Shown: in pieces, positions 7,958-15,795 of the stretch
How positions within the stretch are numbered: position 1 is the stretch's first letter
Layout of the letters: every line of letters begins with the position of its first letter
Source of the DNA: Paraburkholderia bryophila
GTDB taxonomy: Bacteria > Pseudomonadota > Gammaproteobacteria > Burkholderiales > Burkholderiaceae
Direction: 5' to 3'
Length of the DNA: 64,000 bases
NCBI RefSeq assembly: GCF_003269035.1
Contig: NZ_QLTK01000037.1
Coordinates: 1-64,000, forward strand
Notes under the pieces: generated by a model
The model's database searches: none
Told to the model about the DNA's origin: nothing
Seen by the model: only the letters and a program-made list of their open reading frames with translations
Position numbers and translations under genes: made by a program

Positions 7958-9070
7958 TCAGGCCGCAACCGGCACGGCAAGACAGGCGTGGAAGCGGTCG
8001 GTCAGTGCGGCGCGATCGAGATCGCGGCCGATGAATACGATGCGGCACGAGCGCGGTTCACTGCCCCACACTTGCGCCGCACGCAGTTCGATGACGTTGT
8101 GCACGCCTTGCAGTACATAGCGGTGCGACTGGCCTTGTACGGCGAGAATGCCTTTCATCCGGAACAGGTTGGCGGCGTCGGTGTCGCGCAGTTCGGCGAG
8201 CCAGGTTTGCAGCGCGTCGAGGTCGATGTCGGCATCGACTTCAATGCCCACCGAGGAGACGCTTTCGTCGTGCTGGTGGTCGGCGTGGTCTGCGTGCTGA
8301 TGGTGGTCGTGTTCGTCTTCGTCTTCGTGTTCGTGGTGGTCTGCGTGCGCCTGGTGTGTGTCGTGCGTGTGCTCTTCTTCGTGCAGACCGTCGGACTCGA
8401 CCAGAATCTGCGAGAACTCGTTCGCGCCCACACCGAGAATCCTGTCCAGATCGATCTGCGCGTAGCTCGATTCGACGATCTGCGCCGTCGCGTTGAGTCC
8501 GCGAATGCGCTGTGTCAGCGAGGCAATATCGTCGGGGCCGACCAGATCCACCTTGTTGATCACGATCCGATCCGCGCACACGATCTGATCGACCGCCTGG
8601 TTGTCGCTGCCGTCCAGCACCAGATCGTCCAGATGCGCGGCGATATGCTTTGCGTCGACCATCGTGACGACGGCGTCCAGCGTCACCTGCTTCGCGATGG
8701 GATCGTCGAGAAAGAAGGTTTGCGCGACCGGGTACGGATCGGCAAGCCCGCTCGTTTCGACGATGATGTGATCGAGCCGGTCCGGCCTTTCCACCAGCAT
8801 CCGCACGATTCGCACCAGATCCTCGCGTACCGCGCCGACGCAGCACACACAACCGTTGGTCATCTCGTAGATCTCTTCGGTGGATTCGAGCACGAGGCCA
8901 CCGTCTATCCCGATCTCGCCAAACTCGTTTTCGATCACCGCGATCTTGCGGCCGTGTTTTTCGCGCAGGATGTAGTTGAGCAGGGTGGTCTTGCCGGCGC
9001 CGAGAAAGCCCGTCAGCACCGTGACGGGGATTTTCTCGATGTCGTTGTGGGTCGTGTGAATGTGATTCAT
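7958..9070 (-). CDS. COG0523/CobW-family GTPase metallochaperone with His-rich loop
   Basis: 370 residues from ATG 9070 (GGAGA upstream). G3E GTPase: Walker A GFLGAGKTT (21-29), the metal-binding GCVCC (73-77), the NKVD guanine-specificity motif (172-175), then a His/Asp/Glu-rich linker at about 230-268 before the CobW C-terminal domain. COG0523 proteins deliver Zn or other metals to client enzymes. It sits between ubiX and the nucleobase permease in a cluster with three predicted metal-dependent amidohydrolases, which are plausible clients. The length and density of the His loop suggest real metal storage or buffering. No Zur box was recognised. Confidence 0.85.
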   Translation of the reverse strand: MNHIHTTHNDIEKIPVTVLTGFLGAGKTTLLNYILREKHGRKIAVIENEFGEIGIDGGLVLESTEEIYEMTNGCVCCVGAVREDLVRIVRMLVERPDRLDHIIVETSGLADPYPVAQTFFLDDPIAKQVTLDAVVTMVDAKHIAAHLDDLVLDGSDNQAVDQIVCADRIVINKVDLVGPDDIASLTQRIRGLNATAQIVESSYAQIDLDRILGVGANEFSQILVESDGLHEEEHTHDTHQAHADHHEHEDEDEHDHHQHADHADHQHDESVSSVGIEVDADIDLDALQTWLAELRDTDAANLFRMKGILAVQGQSHRYVLQGVHNVIELRAAQVWGSEPRSCRIVFIGRDLDRAALTDRFHACLAVPVAA

Positions 9071-9110
9071 GGCTCTTCTCCGTTTCATCGTTCGTGCTGC
9101 GGTTCGGCTA

Positions 9111-9719
9111 TCAGGCGGGTTGCGGTGCGGGTGCGGGTGCGTTCGCGGGTATTTCAGTTTCTCGCCAGCGTTTGACGGTGCCCGCTTCGAGACCGAACAG
9201 ATCCAGCACACGGCCCAGCGTGTGGTCGATCATCTGGTCGAGTGAAGCCGGGCGCGCGTAAAACGCCGGTACGGGTGGCGCGACGATCGCGCCCATTTCG
9301 GTGACGGCCGTCATGTTGCGCAGATGGGCCAGCGTGTACGGCGTTTCGCGCGCCAGCAGCACGAGCGGGCGGCGCTCTTTCAACGTGACGTCGGCGGCGC
9401 GGGAGATCAGTGTCGACGACATGCCGCTGGCGATTTCGGCCAGCGTCTTCATCGAACACGGCGCGACGATCATGCCCATCGAGCGGAACGAGCCGCTGGA
9501 GATGGCGGCGGCCATGTCGTCGCACCGATAGGTGACGCCGGCAAGTGCGGTTACGTCGGCGAGCTTGTAGTCGGTTTCGTGCGTCATCGTGAGTAACGCG
9601 CTGCGCGAGACCGTCAGATGCGTTTCGATATCGAGTTCGCGCAGCAATTGCAGCAGGCGCACGCCGTAGATAAACCCGGACGCGCCGCTAATGCCGACTA
9701 CCAGCCGCCGCGTGTTCAT
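9111..9719 (-). CDS. UbiX-type flavin prenyltransferase
   Basis: 202 residues. The start at 9719 overlaps the ubiD-like stop by 4 bases (ATGA), implying coupled translation. Rossmann-like start LVVGISGASGFIYGVRLLQLL; MIVAPCSMKTLAEIASG and KERRPLVLLARETPY are hallmark UbiX/Pad1 segments. UbiX attaches a prenyl group to FMN, making the prenylated-FMN cofactor required by UbiD-type decarboxylases. Pairing with the adjacent ubiD-like gene, away from ubiquinone genes, points to a dedicated cofactor supply for a catabolic decarboxylase. The C-terminus ends in an Ala/Pro tail. Confidence 0.9.
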   Translation of the reverse strand: MNTRRLVVGISGASGFIYGVRLLQLLRELDIETHLTVSRSALLTMTHETDYKLADVTALAGVTYRCDDMAAAISSGSFRSMGMIVAPCSMKTLAEIASGMSSTLISRAADVTLKERRPLVLLARETPYTLAHLRNMTAVTEMGAIVAPPVPAFYARPASLDQMIDHTLGRVLDLFGLEAGTVKRWRETEIPANAPAPAPQPA

Positions 9720-11110
9720 CGTTGTGCTCCCGCGGCGCGGGCCAGGATGTCCACGGCGCGTTGCGACGCATGTTCGCTGATCTGTGCGCGGATGCCGTCG
9801 AACTGCGAGCCGCGCGTGGCGTCGATCCCCATGCGCGACGTCGTGCCCGCCGCCGACGAAGAAGGATCGAGTGGACTGCCCGGCAAGCCGTCGACGATAA
9901 ACACGTCCTGGTGCGGCTGGAAGTGCGTCGCGATGGCCCACAGCACCTGTGAGTCGTTGGTGATGTCGATATCGCTGTCCACCGCGACGACGTTTTTCAG
10001 GTACGGGTCCCAGCCGAGCAGCGCGAGCATGATCTGACGCGCTTCGCCGTCGCGTGTCTGATTCAGTGCGACGTAGCAGTGAAAGTGCGTGCCTGAATTC
10101 GGGTAATGCAGCGCGGTGACGGAGGGAAAGCGTGCTTTGAGCTTTTCGCTCATCTCCGCTTCGCGCGGCAGGCGGGCCAGCGTGAGATGCTCGGCGTAGG
10201 GGCCACCGACTACGTCGACGAGCCACGCGTCGTCGCGTCTCATCATCGTATCGACGCGCAGCACATTGTTGGTCGAGCGGTCCGACGAATAGCCGGTGAA
10301 TTCACCAAATGGGCCTTCTTCGGCATGCGCGTCGGGATCGATCGTGCCTTCCAGCACGAACTCGGCCGATGCAGGTACACCAATGCCGTAGCGCGGCGTG
10401 CGCACCAACTCCAGCGGTGCGCCGAACAGACCACCCGCAATGGCACGCTCATCCGTGCCGAACGGCAGGCGCGCGGCGGCCGCCAGCATGAACAACGGAT
10501 GGGCGCCGATCACCATCGCGACCTTCAACGTGTCGCCGCGTGCCTTGGCGATTTGCAACATGCGCCAGAGGTGGCCACGCGAATGCAGGCTGGTGGCGAG
10601 GGCATTGCGCGCGTGCCGCATCGAACGGTGATAGCTGAGATTGGCCACGCCCGTTACCGGGTCTTCGGCGACGATCACCGCGTTGGTGACGTACGGGCCA
10701 CGGTCGGTATCGAAGTGGCGGATCATCGGCAACTGCGTGAGATCCACGGCGTCGCCTTCCATGACCTGATCGAGAACGGGACCACTAGAAACATAAACTG
10801 GTGCAATCGGCGCATTCGCACGTTGCTGATACGCGTCGAATAAACCGGATGCGTCGACATCGAACAGCCGTCCAATGCGTGTGCGTGAAGCGAAGAAATT
10901 CGTGACCAGCGGCGTTGCGATGCCGTCGACCTGGTCGCAGATCAGCATGGGGTGCTGTCCGCGTGCCGCGAGTTCCGCGACCACGGCGGTGACGTCCTGA
11001 TCGGCGGAAAGCGGCTGCGAGAGCGTCAATACGTCGTCGGGATACTGCTCGCGATACGCAAGCGCAAAGCGATGAAAGTCCTGCGTGTCGCGGAAGAGGT
11101 TGTCCGCCAT
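9716..11110 (-). CDS. UbiD family (prenyl-FMN) decarboxylase
   Basis: 464 residues from ATG 11110, with GGAGT 7-8 bases upstream; an earlier in-frame start at 11131 is less likely. UbiD-fold enzyme. The E-x4-E pair in EEGPFGEFTGY (Glu265, Glu270) and an Arg near 162 (ANLSYHRSMR) match the Glu/Arg catalytic set of fungal Fdc1 in spacing. UbiD enzymes decarboxylate, or in reverse carboxylate, aromatic, heteroaromatic and unsaturated acids using prenyl-FMN. It is followed directly by ubiX and preceded by two ACMSD-type amidohydrolases. The substrate is unknown; a pyrrole-, pyridine- or purine-type carboxylate fits the neighbours. Confidence 0.9.
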   Translation of the reverse strand: MADNLFRDTQDFHRFALAYREQYPDDVLTLSQPLSADQDVTAVVAELAARGQHPMLICDQVDGIATPLVTNFFASRTRIGRLFDVDASGLFDAYQQRANAPIAPVYVSSGPVLDQVMEGDAVDLTQLPMIRHFDTDRGPYVTNAVIVAEDPVTGVANLSYHRSMRHARNALATSLHSRGHLWRMLQIAKARGDTLKVAMVIGAHPLFMLAAAARLPFGTDERAIAGGLFGAPLELVRTPRYGIGVPASAEFVLEGTIDPDAHAEEGPFGEFTGYSSDRSTNNVLRVDTMMRRDDAWLVDVVGGPYAEHLTLARLPREAEMSEKLKARFPSVTALHYPNSGTHFHCYVALNQTRDGEARQIMLALLGWDPYLKNVVAVDSDIDITNDSQVLWAIATHFQPHQDVFIVDGLPGSPLDPSSSAAGTTSRMGIDATRGSQFDGIRAQISEHASQRAVDILARAAGAQR

Positions 11111-11232
11111 AGTGAACTCCGTCCAAAGCAAAAGCTAAGACTCAAGCAATAACGAAAGCGAAAGCAGACACGGACGCGGTGCGCGAGACGGGCGTGGCGA
11201 AAATCGCGCCCGCCTCGCTGCGTCGACGAGCC

Positions 11233-12159
11233 TTAGGCCGGCTGCGTGACGTCGTTCACATACGTCGCTTTCAAACGTTTTTCCGCTTCGGCGAGGTCCT
11301 TCGGCGGTTTGGTCGGTTCGATGCCGACCAGACGGGCAATGTTGTTGCCCATATAGTCTTCGAGACCGTCTTCGTCCAGATTCATGCCTTGCGGCGCGGG
11401 ACCGCAGAGCATTTCCAGTTCGCGCAGCCACATGCCCGGCTCATTCGGCGGCGAGTCCGTACCGAACACGATCTTGTTGCGCGGCAATTCGCGAGCAAAC
11501 TCGACGATGCGCGACTGATAGCACCAGCCCGATTCGCAATACACGTTCGGCGTATCCATCGCCATCCAGAAGGCCTCGAACGAATAGTTGCCGCCCGTCT
11601 GAATCCCGAAGTGACCGATGATGAAATTCACCATCGGGAATTCGCGGATGATCGGATAAAACTGCGTCGGGATCGTGTACGGTCCGTCGCCGGTATGAAT
11701 CAGCACCACCACGCCGAGCTCCGCGCATTTCTTCATGGCCGGGCGCAACCAGTCGAGCGCGCGATCCGGCCGGTAGCCGTGCATGTTCGCGTGCAGCTTG
11801 AGCATCTTGAAGCCGTACTCCTTCACGTGGAATTCGAGTTCGGCCGCGCCATTTTCCGGACCCCAACGCGGGTTGTACGTGAAGTTGCCGATAAAGCGAT
11901 CGGGGTACTTCTGCGTGAGTTCGGCGATATACGACATGTAGTCGCGAATACCTTCACGGCCGCGCCGATTGCCGTCGCGATAGCCGGTGTTGCCGGGCGG
12001 CGGCTGAATGAAACCCATGTCGATACGACGCGGCTTGCCGTTGATGATGTACGGACCGTCCATCATCTTCAGCAGACGTTCGCCGGTGAATGGCTCGCCG
12101 GTATGGCGCCACGCTTCGTCCACGAGATTGGTGGGGTGCAGATGGGTATCGATGATCAT
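11233..12159 (-). CDS. amidohydrolase family 2 protein (ACMSD-like), intact metal site
   Basis: 308 residues. Its ATG overlaps the stop of the upstream paralogue by one base (TGATG). TIM-barrel amidohydrolase of the ACMSD/gamma-resorcylate decarboxylase/hydrolase clan: HxH at 6-8 (DTHLHP), His155 (IHTGDGPY), His183 (GHFGIQTG) and Asp235 (GTDSPPNEP). Members decarboxylate aromatic acids or hydrolyse lactones and C-C bonds. It lies 122 bases before the ubiD-like gene on the same strand. It is strongly similar along its whole length to the preceding gene, so the two arose by tandem duplication; unlike that copy it keeps the full metal set. Confidence 0.85.
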   Translation of the reverse strand: MIIDTHLHPTNLVDEAWRHTGEPFTGERLLKMMDGPYIINGKPRRIDMGFIQPPPGNTGYRDGNRRGREGIRDYMSYIAELTQKYPDRFIGNFTYNPRWGPENGAAELEFHVKEYGFKMLKLHANMHGYRPDRALDWLRPAMKKCAELGVVVLIHTGDGPYTIPTQFYPIIREFPMVNFIIGHFGIQTGGNYSFEAFWMAMDTPNVYCESGWCYQSRIVEFARELPRNKIVFGTDSPPNEPGMWLRELEMLCGPAPQGMNLDEDGLEDYMGNNIARLVGIEPTKPPKDLAEAEKRLKATYVNDVTQPA

Positions 12160-13118
12160 CAGCGGGCTCCTGCGTAGGCGGCCTGGCCGGCGTGTTGCTT
12201 TTTGGCGGCGCCGGCATGTTGTTTCAGATAGGCTTGCGCTTCCTCGACGCTTCGCGGCGGTGCGCTCGGTTCAAGTCCGATCATGCGGGCGAGGTTGTTG
12301 CCGAGGTAATCCTCGAGCGTGTCTTCGTCGAGGTTGAGGCCTTGCGGCGGCTCGTGACACAACACTTCGAGCAGGCGCAGCCACATGCCCGGTTCGTTCG
12401 GCGGCGTGTCGGAGCCGTAGAGAATCTTGTGCGTAGGCAGTACTTTTGCGAATTCGACGATTCGCGATTGCAGGCACCAGCTCGACTCGCAATACACGTT
12501 CGGCGTGTCGAGCGCCATCTGATACGGCTCGAAGCAATACACGCCGCCGGTCTGCACCCCGAAGTGCGCCATGATGAAATTCACCGACGGGAATTCGCGG
12601 ATCAGCGGATACCACTCGCTCGGAATGCTGTACGGGCCGTCGCCGGTATGCAGCTTCACCAGCAGGCCGAGATCCGCGCATTTGCGCAACGCGGGGCGCA
12701 ACCAGTCGAGCGCGCGGTCGGGGCGGTACGCATGCATGTTGGCCTGCAACTGCACCATCTTGAAGCCGTGTTCTTTCGCGTAGAACTCGATCGCTTCCGC
12801 GCCGTTCTCGGGACCGCAGCGCGGGTTGTAGACGAAACAGCCGAGCAGACGGTCCGGGTACTTCTGAACCATTTCCACGGTATAAGCCATGTAGTCGTCG
12901 ATCGACTCGCGGCCCGAGCGGTCGCCGTCGGTCCACGTATAAATGGTGTTGCCTTGCGGCGGTTGAATGAACGCCTTGTCGATGCGACGAGGTTTGCCGT
13001 TGATGAAGTACGGCCCGTCCATCACCTCGATCAGACGCTCGCCGGAAAATGGCTCGCCGTCATGGCGCCACGCGAGGTCGACCAGGTTGGTCGGATAACA
13101 GCTGGTGTCGATGATCAT
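12159..13118 (-). CDS. amidohydrolase family 2 paralogue lacking the HxH metal motif
   Basis: 319 residues from ATG 13118, with AAGGAG 9 bases upstream; first gene of the minus-strand train. It aligns with the next gene over nearly all its length (same GEPFSGERL, NGKPRRID, ANMHAYRPDRALDWLRP and TPPNEPGMWLR blocks). The N-terminal metal motif reads DTSCYP (Ser6-Cys7-Tyr8) in place of DTHLHP. The other expected positions remain (His157, His185, Asp237). It is therefore either a one-metal or inactive subunit partnering its paralogue, or an enzyme with altered metal chemistry (Cys7 could be a ligand). A one-base overlap with the next gene suggests balanced co-translation, favouring a heteromer. 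Confidence 0.8.
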   Translation of the reverse strand: MIIDTSCYPTNLVDLAWRHDGEPFSGERLIEVMDGPYFINGKPRRIDKAFIQPPQGNTIYTWTDGDRSGRESIDDYMAYTVEMVQKYPDRLLGCFVYNPRCGPENGAEAIEFYAKEHGFKMVQLQANMHAYRPDRALDWLRPALRKCADLGLLVKLHTGDGPYSIPSEWYPLIREFPSVNFIMAHFGVQTGGVYCFEPYQMALDTPNVYCESSWCLQSRIVEFAKVLPTHKILYGSDTPPNEPGMWLRLLEVLCHEPPQGLNLDEDTLEDYLGNNLARMIGLEPSAPPRSVEEAQAYLKQHAGAAKKQHAGQAAYAGAR

Positions 13119-13186
13119 GTACTCGATCTCCTTGAGAGGAACTGGTGTATCCAGTTGCCGGATCGCGGGCAGGCGCATCGATGGAC

Positions 13187-13203
13187 TCAGCCCATTGGGC
13201 TGA
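13187..13203. promoter_or_regulatory. 17-bp palindrome in the divergent promoter region
   Basis: TCAGCCCA-T-TGGGCTGA, perfect 8-bp arms, 69 bases upstream of the amidohydrolase train and 155 bases upstream of the divergent LysR gene. A regulator site is inferred from position. Confidence 0.45.
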
Positions 13204-13220
13204 CCCATGCGGCCCTTTGC

Positions 13221-13242
13221 AAGGCGCATTTTTGTGCGCCTT
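13221..13242. promoter_or_regulatory. inverted repeat / hairpin in the divergent promoter region
   Basis: AAGGCGCA-TTTTTG-TGCGCCTT, perfect 8-bp arms with a 6-base spacer, between the LysR gene and the amidohydrolase train. It could be a LysR operator or a 5'-UTR hairpin on the minus transcript. There is no T-run after the stem, so it does not look like a plus-strand terminator. Confidence 0.4.
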
Positions 13243-13357
13243 CCCCTCGCCGGCATCGAGTGTCACACTGACGTGCACTGCTGCTTGCGATGCAGTCTCA
13301 CAAGAGAAAAACGCTCTGTACAATATTTTTTAACCACCATCTTGATACGTTTGCGAT

Positions 13358-14245
13358 ATGGACATCCGGCTGTTGCGTTACTTCGCGGTGCTTGCCGACG
13401 AACTGCATTTCGGCCGGGCAGCCGCACGCCTGCACATTTCGCAGCCGCCTCTCAGTCAGCAGATTCGGCTCCTCGAAGAGGAGATGGGCACCGCGTTGTT
13501 TACGCGCTCGCAACACCGTGTCGAACTCACCGATGCAGGGAAAACACTTAAGGAGCAGGTGCCGTTGATCTTCGCGCAGTTCGAACGTGCGATCGATCTG
13601 ACGCGTTGCGCGGGGCGCGGCGAAGTGGGGAGTCTCGAGATCGGCATCATCAGTTCCGCGATGGTCGAGCCGATTCCGCGTGCGCTGCGGGTTTTCGCGG
13701 AGAAGCATCCGCAAGTGCACTGGACGCTGCATGAGATGACGCCGGCCGCGCAGATTCTCGCGCTGAAGGAGCGGCGTCTCGACGTGTGCTTCTTCCGTGT
13801 CTCGCATGAAGATCCGGAGATTCGCAGCGAAGTGGTGATGCGGGAAACCGCCGTGGTGGCACTGCCATTGGGTCACCGGCTCGCCGCGCGCGAGGAACTG
13901 GCGTTGCGCGAGTTGGAGGCGGAGCGTTTCGTGTCGTTCGGCTTGCGGCAGTCGCAGCTTGCGCGCTTCTTACAGGACTGCTGCGTCGAAGCAGGGTTTA
14001 CGCCGCGGATCGAACAGGAGGTGGTCGAGGTGCATACGCTGCTGTGCCTCGTGCGCGAAGGGCTCGGCGTGGCGTTGCTGCCTTCGTCCACGCGGCAATT
14101 GTCCACGGGCGGCGTGGCGTTCGTGCCGGTGGCCGCGCCGCGTCCAGAGGTGTCGCTGCACGCGCGTTATCGCGCCGAGGCGCCCTCGCCGGTGCTGGCG
14201 TTGTTTCTGGAGACCGTGCGAGAGGTCGCGGCTAGCGTGAGCTGA
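13358..14245 (+). CDS. LysR family regulator (CatR/BenM-like), likely controls the UbiD cluster
   Basis: 295 residues. N-terminal winged helix (MDIRLLRYFAVLADELHFG, then AAARLHISQPPLSQQIRLLE) followed by a periplasmic-binding-protein-like effector domain. The sequence style is that of aromatic-pathway LysR regulators such as CatR and BenM. It is divergent from the amidohydrolase/ubiD train across 239 bases that contain two perfect palindromes, the standard arrangement for a LysR activator of the neighbouring operon. A TACAAT-like -10 lies about 35 bases before the ATG. Its 3' end overlaps the convergent LysR gene by 14 bases. Confidence 0.9.
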   Translation: MDIRLLRYFAVLADELHFGRAAARLHISQPPLSQQIRLLEEEMGTALFTRSQHRVELTDAGKTLKEQVPLIFAQFERAIDLTRCAGRGEVGSLEIGIISSAMVEPIPRALRVFAEKHPQVHWTLHEMTPAAQILALKERRLDVCFFRVSHEDPEIRSEVVMRETAVVALPLGHRLAAREELALRELEAERFVSFGLRQSQLARFLQDCCVEAGFTPRIEQEVVEVHTLLCLVREGLGVALLPSSTRQLSTGGVAFVPVAAPRPEVSLHARYRAEAPSPVLALFLETVREVAASVS

Positions 14246-15128
14246 CCGTTTGCGCGACCAGTTCGCGTATCGCGTCGATCAACGGCGCGACACGCTCTGC
14301 TTTGTCGCGCGGCCACACGGCGTACAGGTTGTAGTGCGTCGGAATTTCCACTTGCGTGAGTTCGATCAGCGTGCCGTTGCGGATTGCGTCAGCGGCCAGC
14401 AGGCCGCGCGCGAGGCCCGCGCCGACGCCTGCACTGGCTGCCGCGATCAATCCCGCGGCGTTATCGAAGACGGCGACCGCGTCCGGTTCGACAGCGGGCA
14501 TACCGGCCGCCGCAAGCCAGGGAATCCATGACCGTTTCGTGTAGCCGAGCAACGGTAATTCCAGCAATTGCTCGGGTGTGAGCGGCGTGTCGAGGCCGCG
14601 TGCCTGCAGCAACGAACGCGAGCCGACCGCCGTCAACCGGTCAGTGCCGATCAGCGCGTTCTCGAAACCGTTCCATTCTCCATACCCGTATCGCAGCGCG
14701 ATATCCACGCGTTCGAACGCACTACGCTCGTGACGCGGCGTGGACAGCAGCGTCAACGACGTGCCGCTCAAGTTGCCGAGCAAAGCGGGCAAACGGGCGA
14801 CCAGCCAGCTTTGAGCGAGTTCGGGGTCGACCTCGAGCGTGATCGACTGCTTGACCGTGCGCTCCTTGACCGACGACAACGCCCGATCGATCTGCTCGAA
14901 GCCATCCGCCAGTTGATTCGCGAACAGCACACCCGCGTCCGTCAACACCACGCGGCCGCTTTCGCGCACGAACAGCGGCTGGCCGACGAACTCTTCGAGT
15001 GTGCGGATCTGCTGGCTGATCGCGCTATGCGTGAGCGACAACTGGCGCGCCGCGCTCGAAAAACTGCCGACGCGTGCGGCCTGCAGGAACGCCTGCATCG
15101 ACTGAATGGACGGGTAGCGCTTCAACAT
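14232..15128 (-). CDS. LysR family regulator (GcvA-like)
   Basis: 298 residues. HTH at the N-terminus (YPSIQSMQAFLQAARVGSF, SLTHSAISQQIRTLEE) and a GcvA-type effector domain (VDIALRYGYGEWNG). It is divergent from the molybdenum hydroxylase pair that starts at 15268 (139-base gap), so regulation of those genes is the natural inference. It is convergent with, and overlaps by 14 bases, the CatR-like LysR gene. The two regulators therefore sit back-to-back, each facing one half of the catabolic locus. Confidence 0.88.
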   Translation of the reverse strand: MLKRYPSIQSMQAFLQAARVGSFSSAARQLSLTHSAISQQIRTLEEFVGQPLFVRESGRVVLTDAGVLFANQLADGFEQIDRALSSVKERTVKQSITLEVDPELAQSWLVARLPALLGNLSGTSLTLLSTPRHERSAFERVDIALRYGYGEWNGFENALIGTDRLTAVGSRSLLQARGLDTPLTPEQLLELPLLGYTKRSWIPWLAAAGMPAVEPDAVAVFDNAAGLIAAASAGVGAGLARGLLAADAIRNGTLIELTQVEIPTHYNLYAVWPRDKAERVAPLIDAIRELVAQTVSSR

Positions 15129-15267
15129 GGTGTTAGCCGGACTTACGGGTGATGGAAGAAATCGTCGCTGGCGCCGGGTTTAACGGCTTTCAATAATGGC
15201 CGCAAGCACGCGGCCCGTGCGGCCCTCGCACTCGCCGCGTCGCACAACGACATTCAGGAGACAGCAC

Positions 15268-15795
15268 ATGATCGAGATCGTGGTCAACGACACGCGGCAC
15301 TCGCTCGACAATGTACCGGAAGACATGCCCCTGCTGTGGGTGTTGCGCGACCGGCTCAGGCTGACCGGCACGAAGTTCGGCTGTGGCGGTGGGTTTTGCG
15401 GCGCGTGTACCGTCCATCTGGAAGGTGAGGCGGTGCGCTCGTGCTTGCTGCCGGCGGTGGCGGTGGCCGGTAAGAACATTACGACGATAGAGGGTCTGTC
15501 GAAAGACGGCCGGCATCCACTGCAACTGGCGTGGGTTGCGGAGGATGTGCCGCAGTGCGGTTACTGTCAGTCCGGGCAGTTGATGCAGGCGGCCGCGTTT
15601 CTCAAGGACAAGCCGACCGTCAACGACGAAACCATCTCGACGGCGATGTCGGGGAACATCTGTCGCTGCGGAACCTACTCGCGGATTCGCAAGGCGATCA
15701 AGCGGGCCGCGTCGGGCGATCCGGCGCTGGCCGAGGTGGTGATGCCCGCATGCACGGCGGCATGCGCGTCTCGCGCTACGGCTGAGGAGGCTTGA
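15268..15795 (+). CDS. (2Fe-2S) subunit of a molybdenum hydroxylase (IorA-like)
   Basis: 175 residues from ATG 15268 (CAGGAG upstream). Two [2Fe-2S] clusters: the plant-ferredoxin type (FGCGGGFCGACTVH) and the all-helical type (CGYCQSGQLM, NICRCGTYSRI). This is the electron-transfer small subunit of two-subunit xanthine-oxidase-family enzymes such as isoquinoline 1-oxidoreductase and periplasmic aldehyde oxidases. Its TGA is followed directly by the ATG of the large subunit, whose ribosome site (GAGG) lies inside this gene. It probably passes electrons from the hydroxylated substrate to a cytochrome. Confidence 0.92.
   Translation: MIEIVVNDTRHSLDNVPEDMPLLWVLRDRLRLTGTKFGCGGGFCGACTVHLEGEAVRSCLLPAVAVAGKNITTIEGLSKDGRHPLQLAWVAEDVPQCGYCQSGQLMQAAAFLKDKPTVNDETISTAMSGNICRCGTYSRIRKAIKRAASGDPALAEVVMPACTAACASRATAEEA

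Noticed and set aside
8229..8400. Repetitive codon run that could look like a tandem DNA repeat
   Set aside because: It is the coding sequence of the His/Asp/Glu-rich loop of the COG0523 GTPase, not a separate repeat element.
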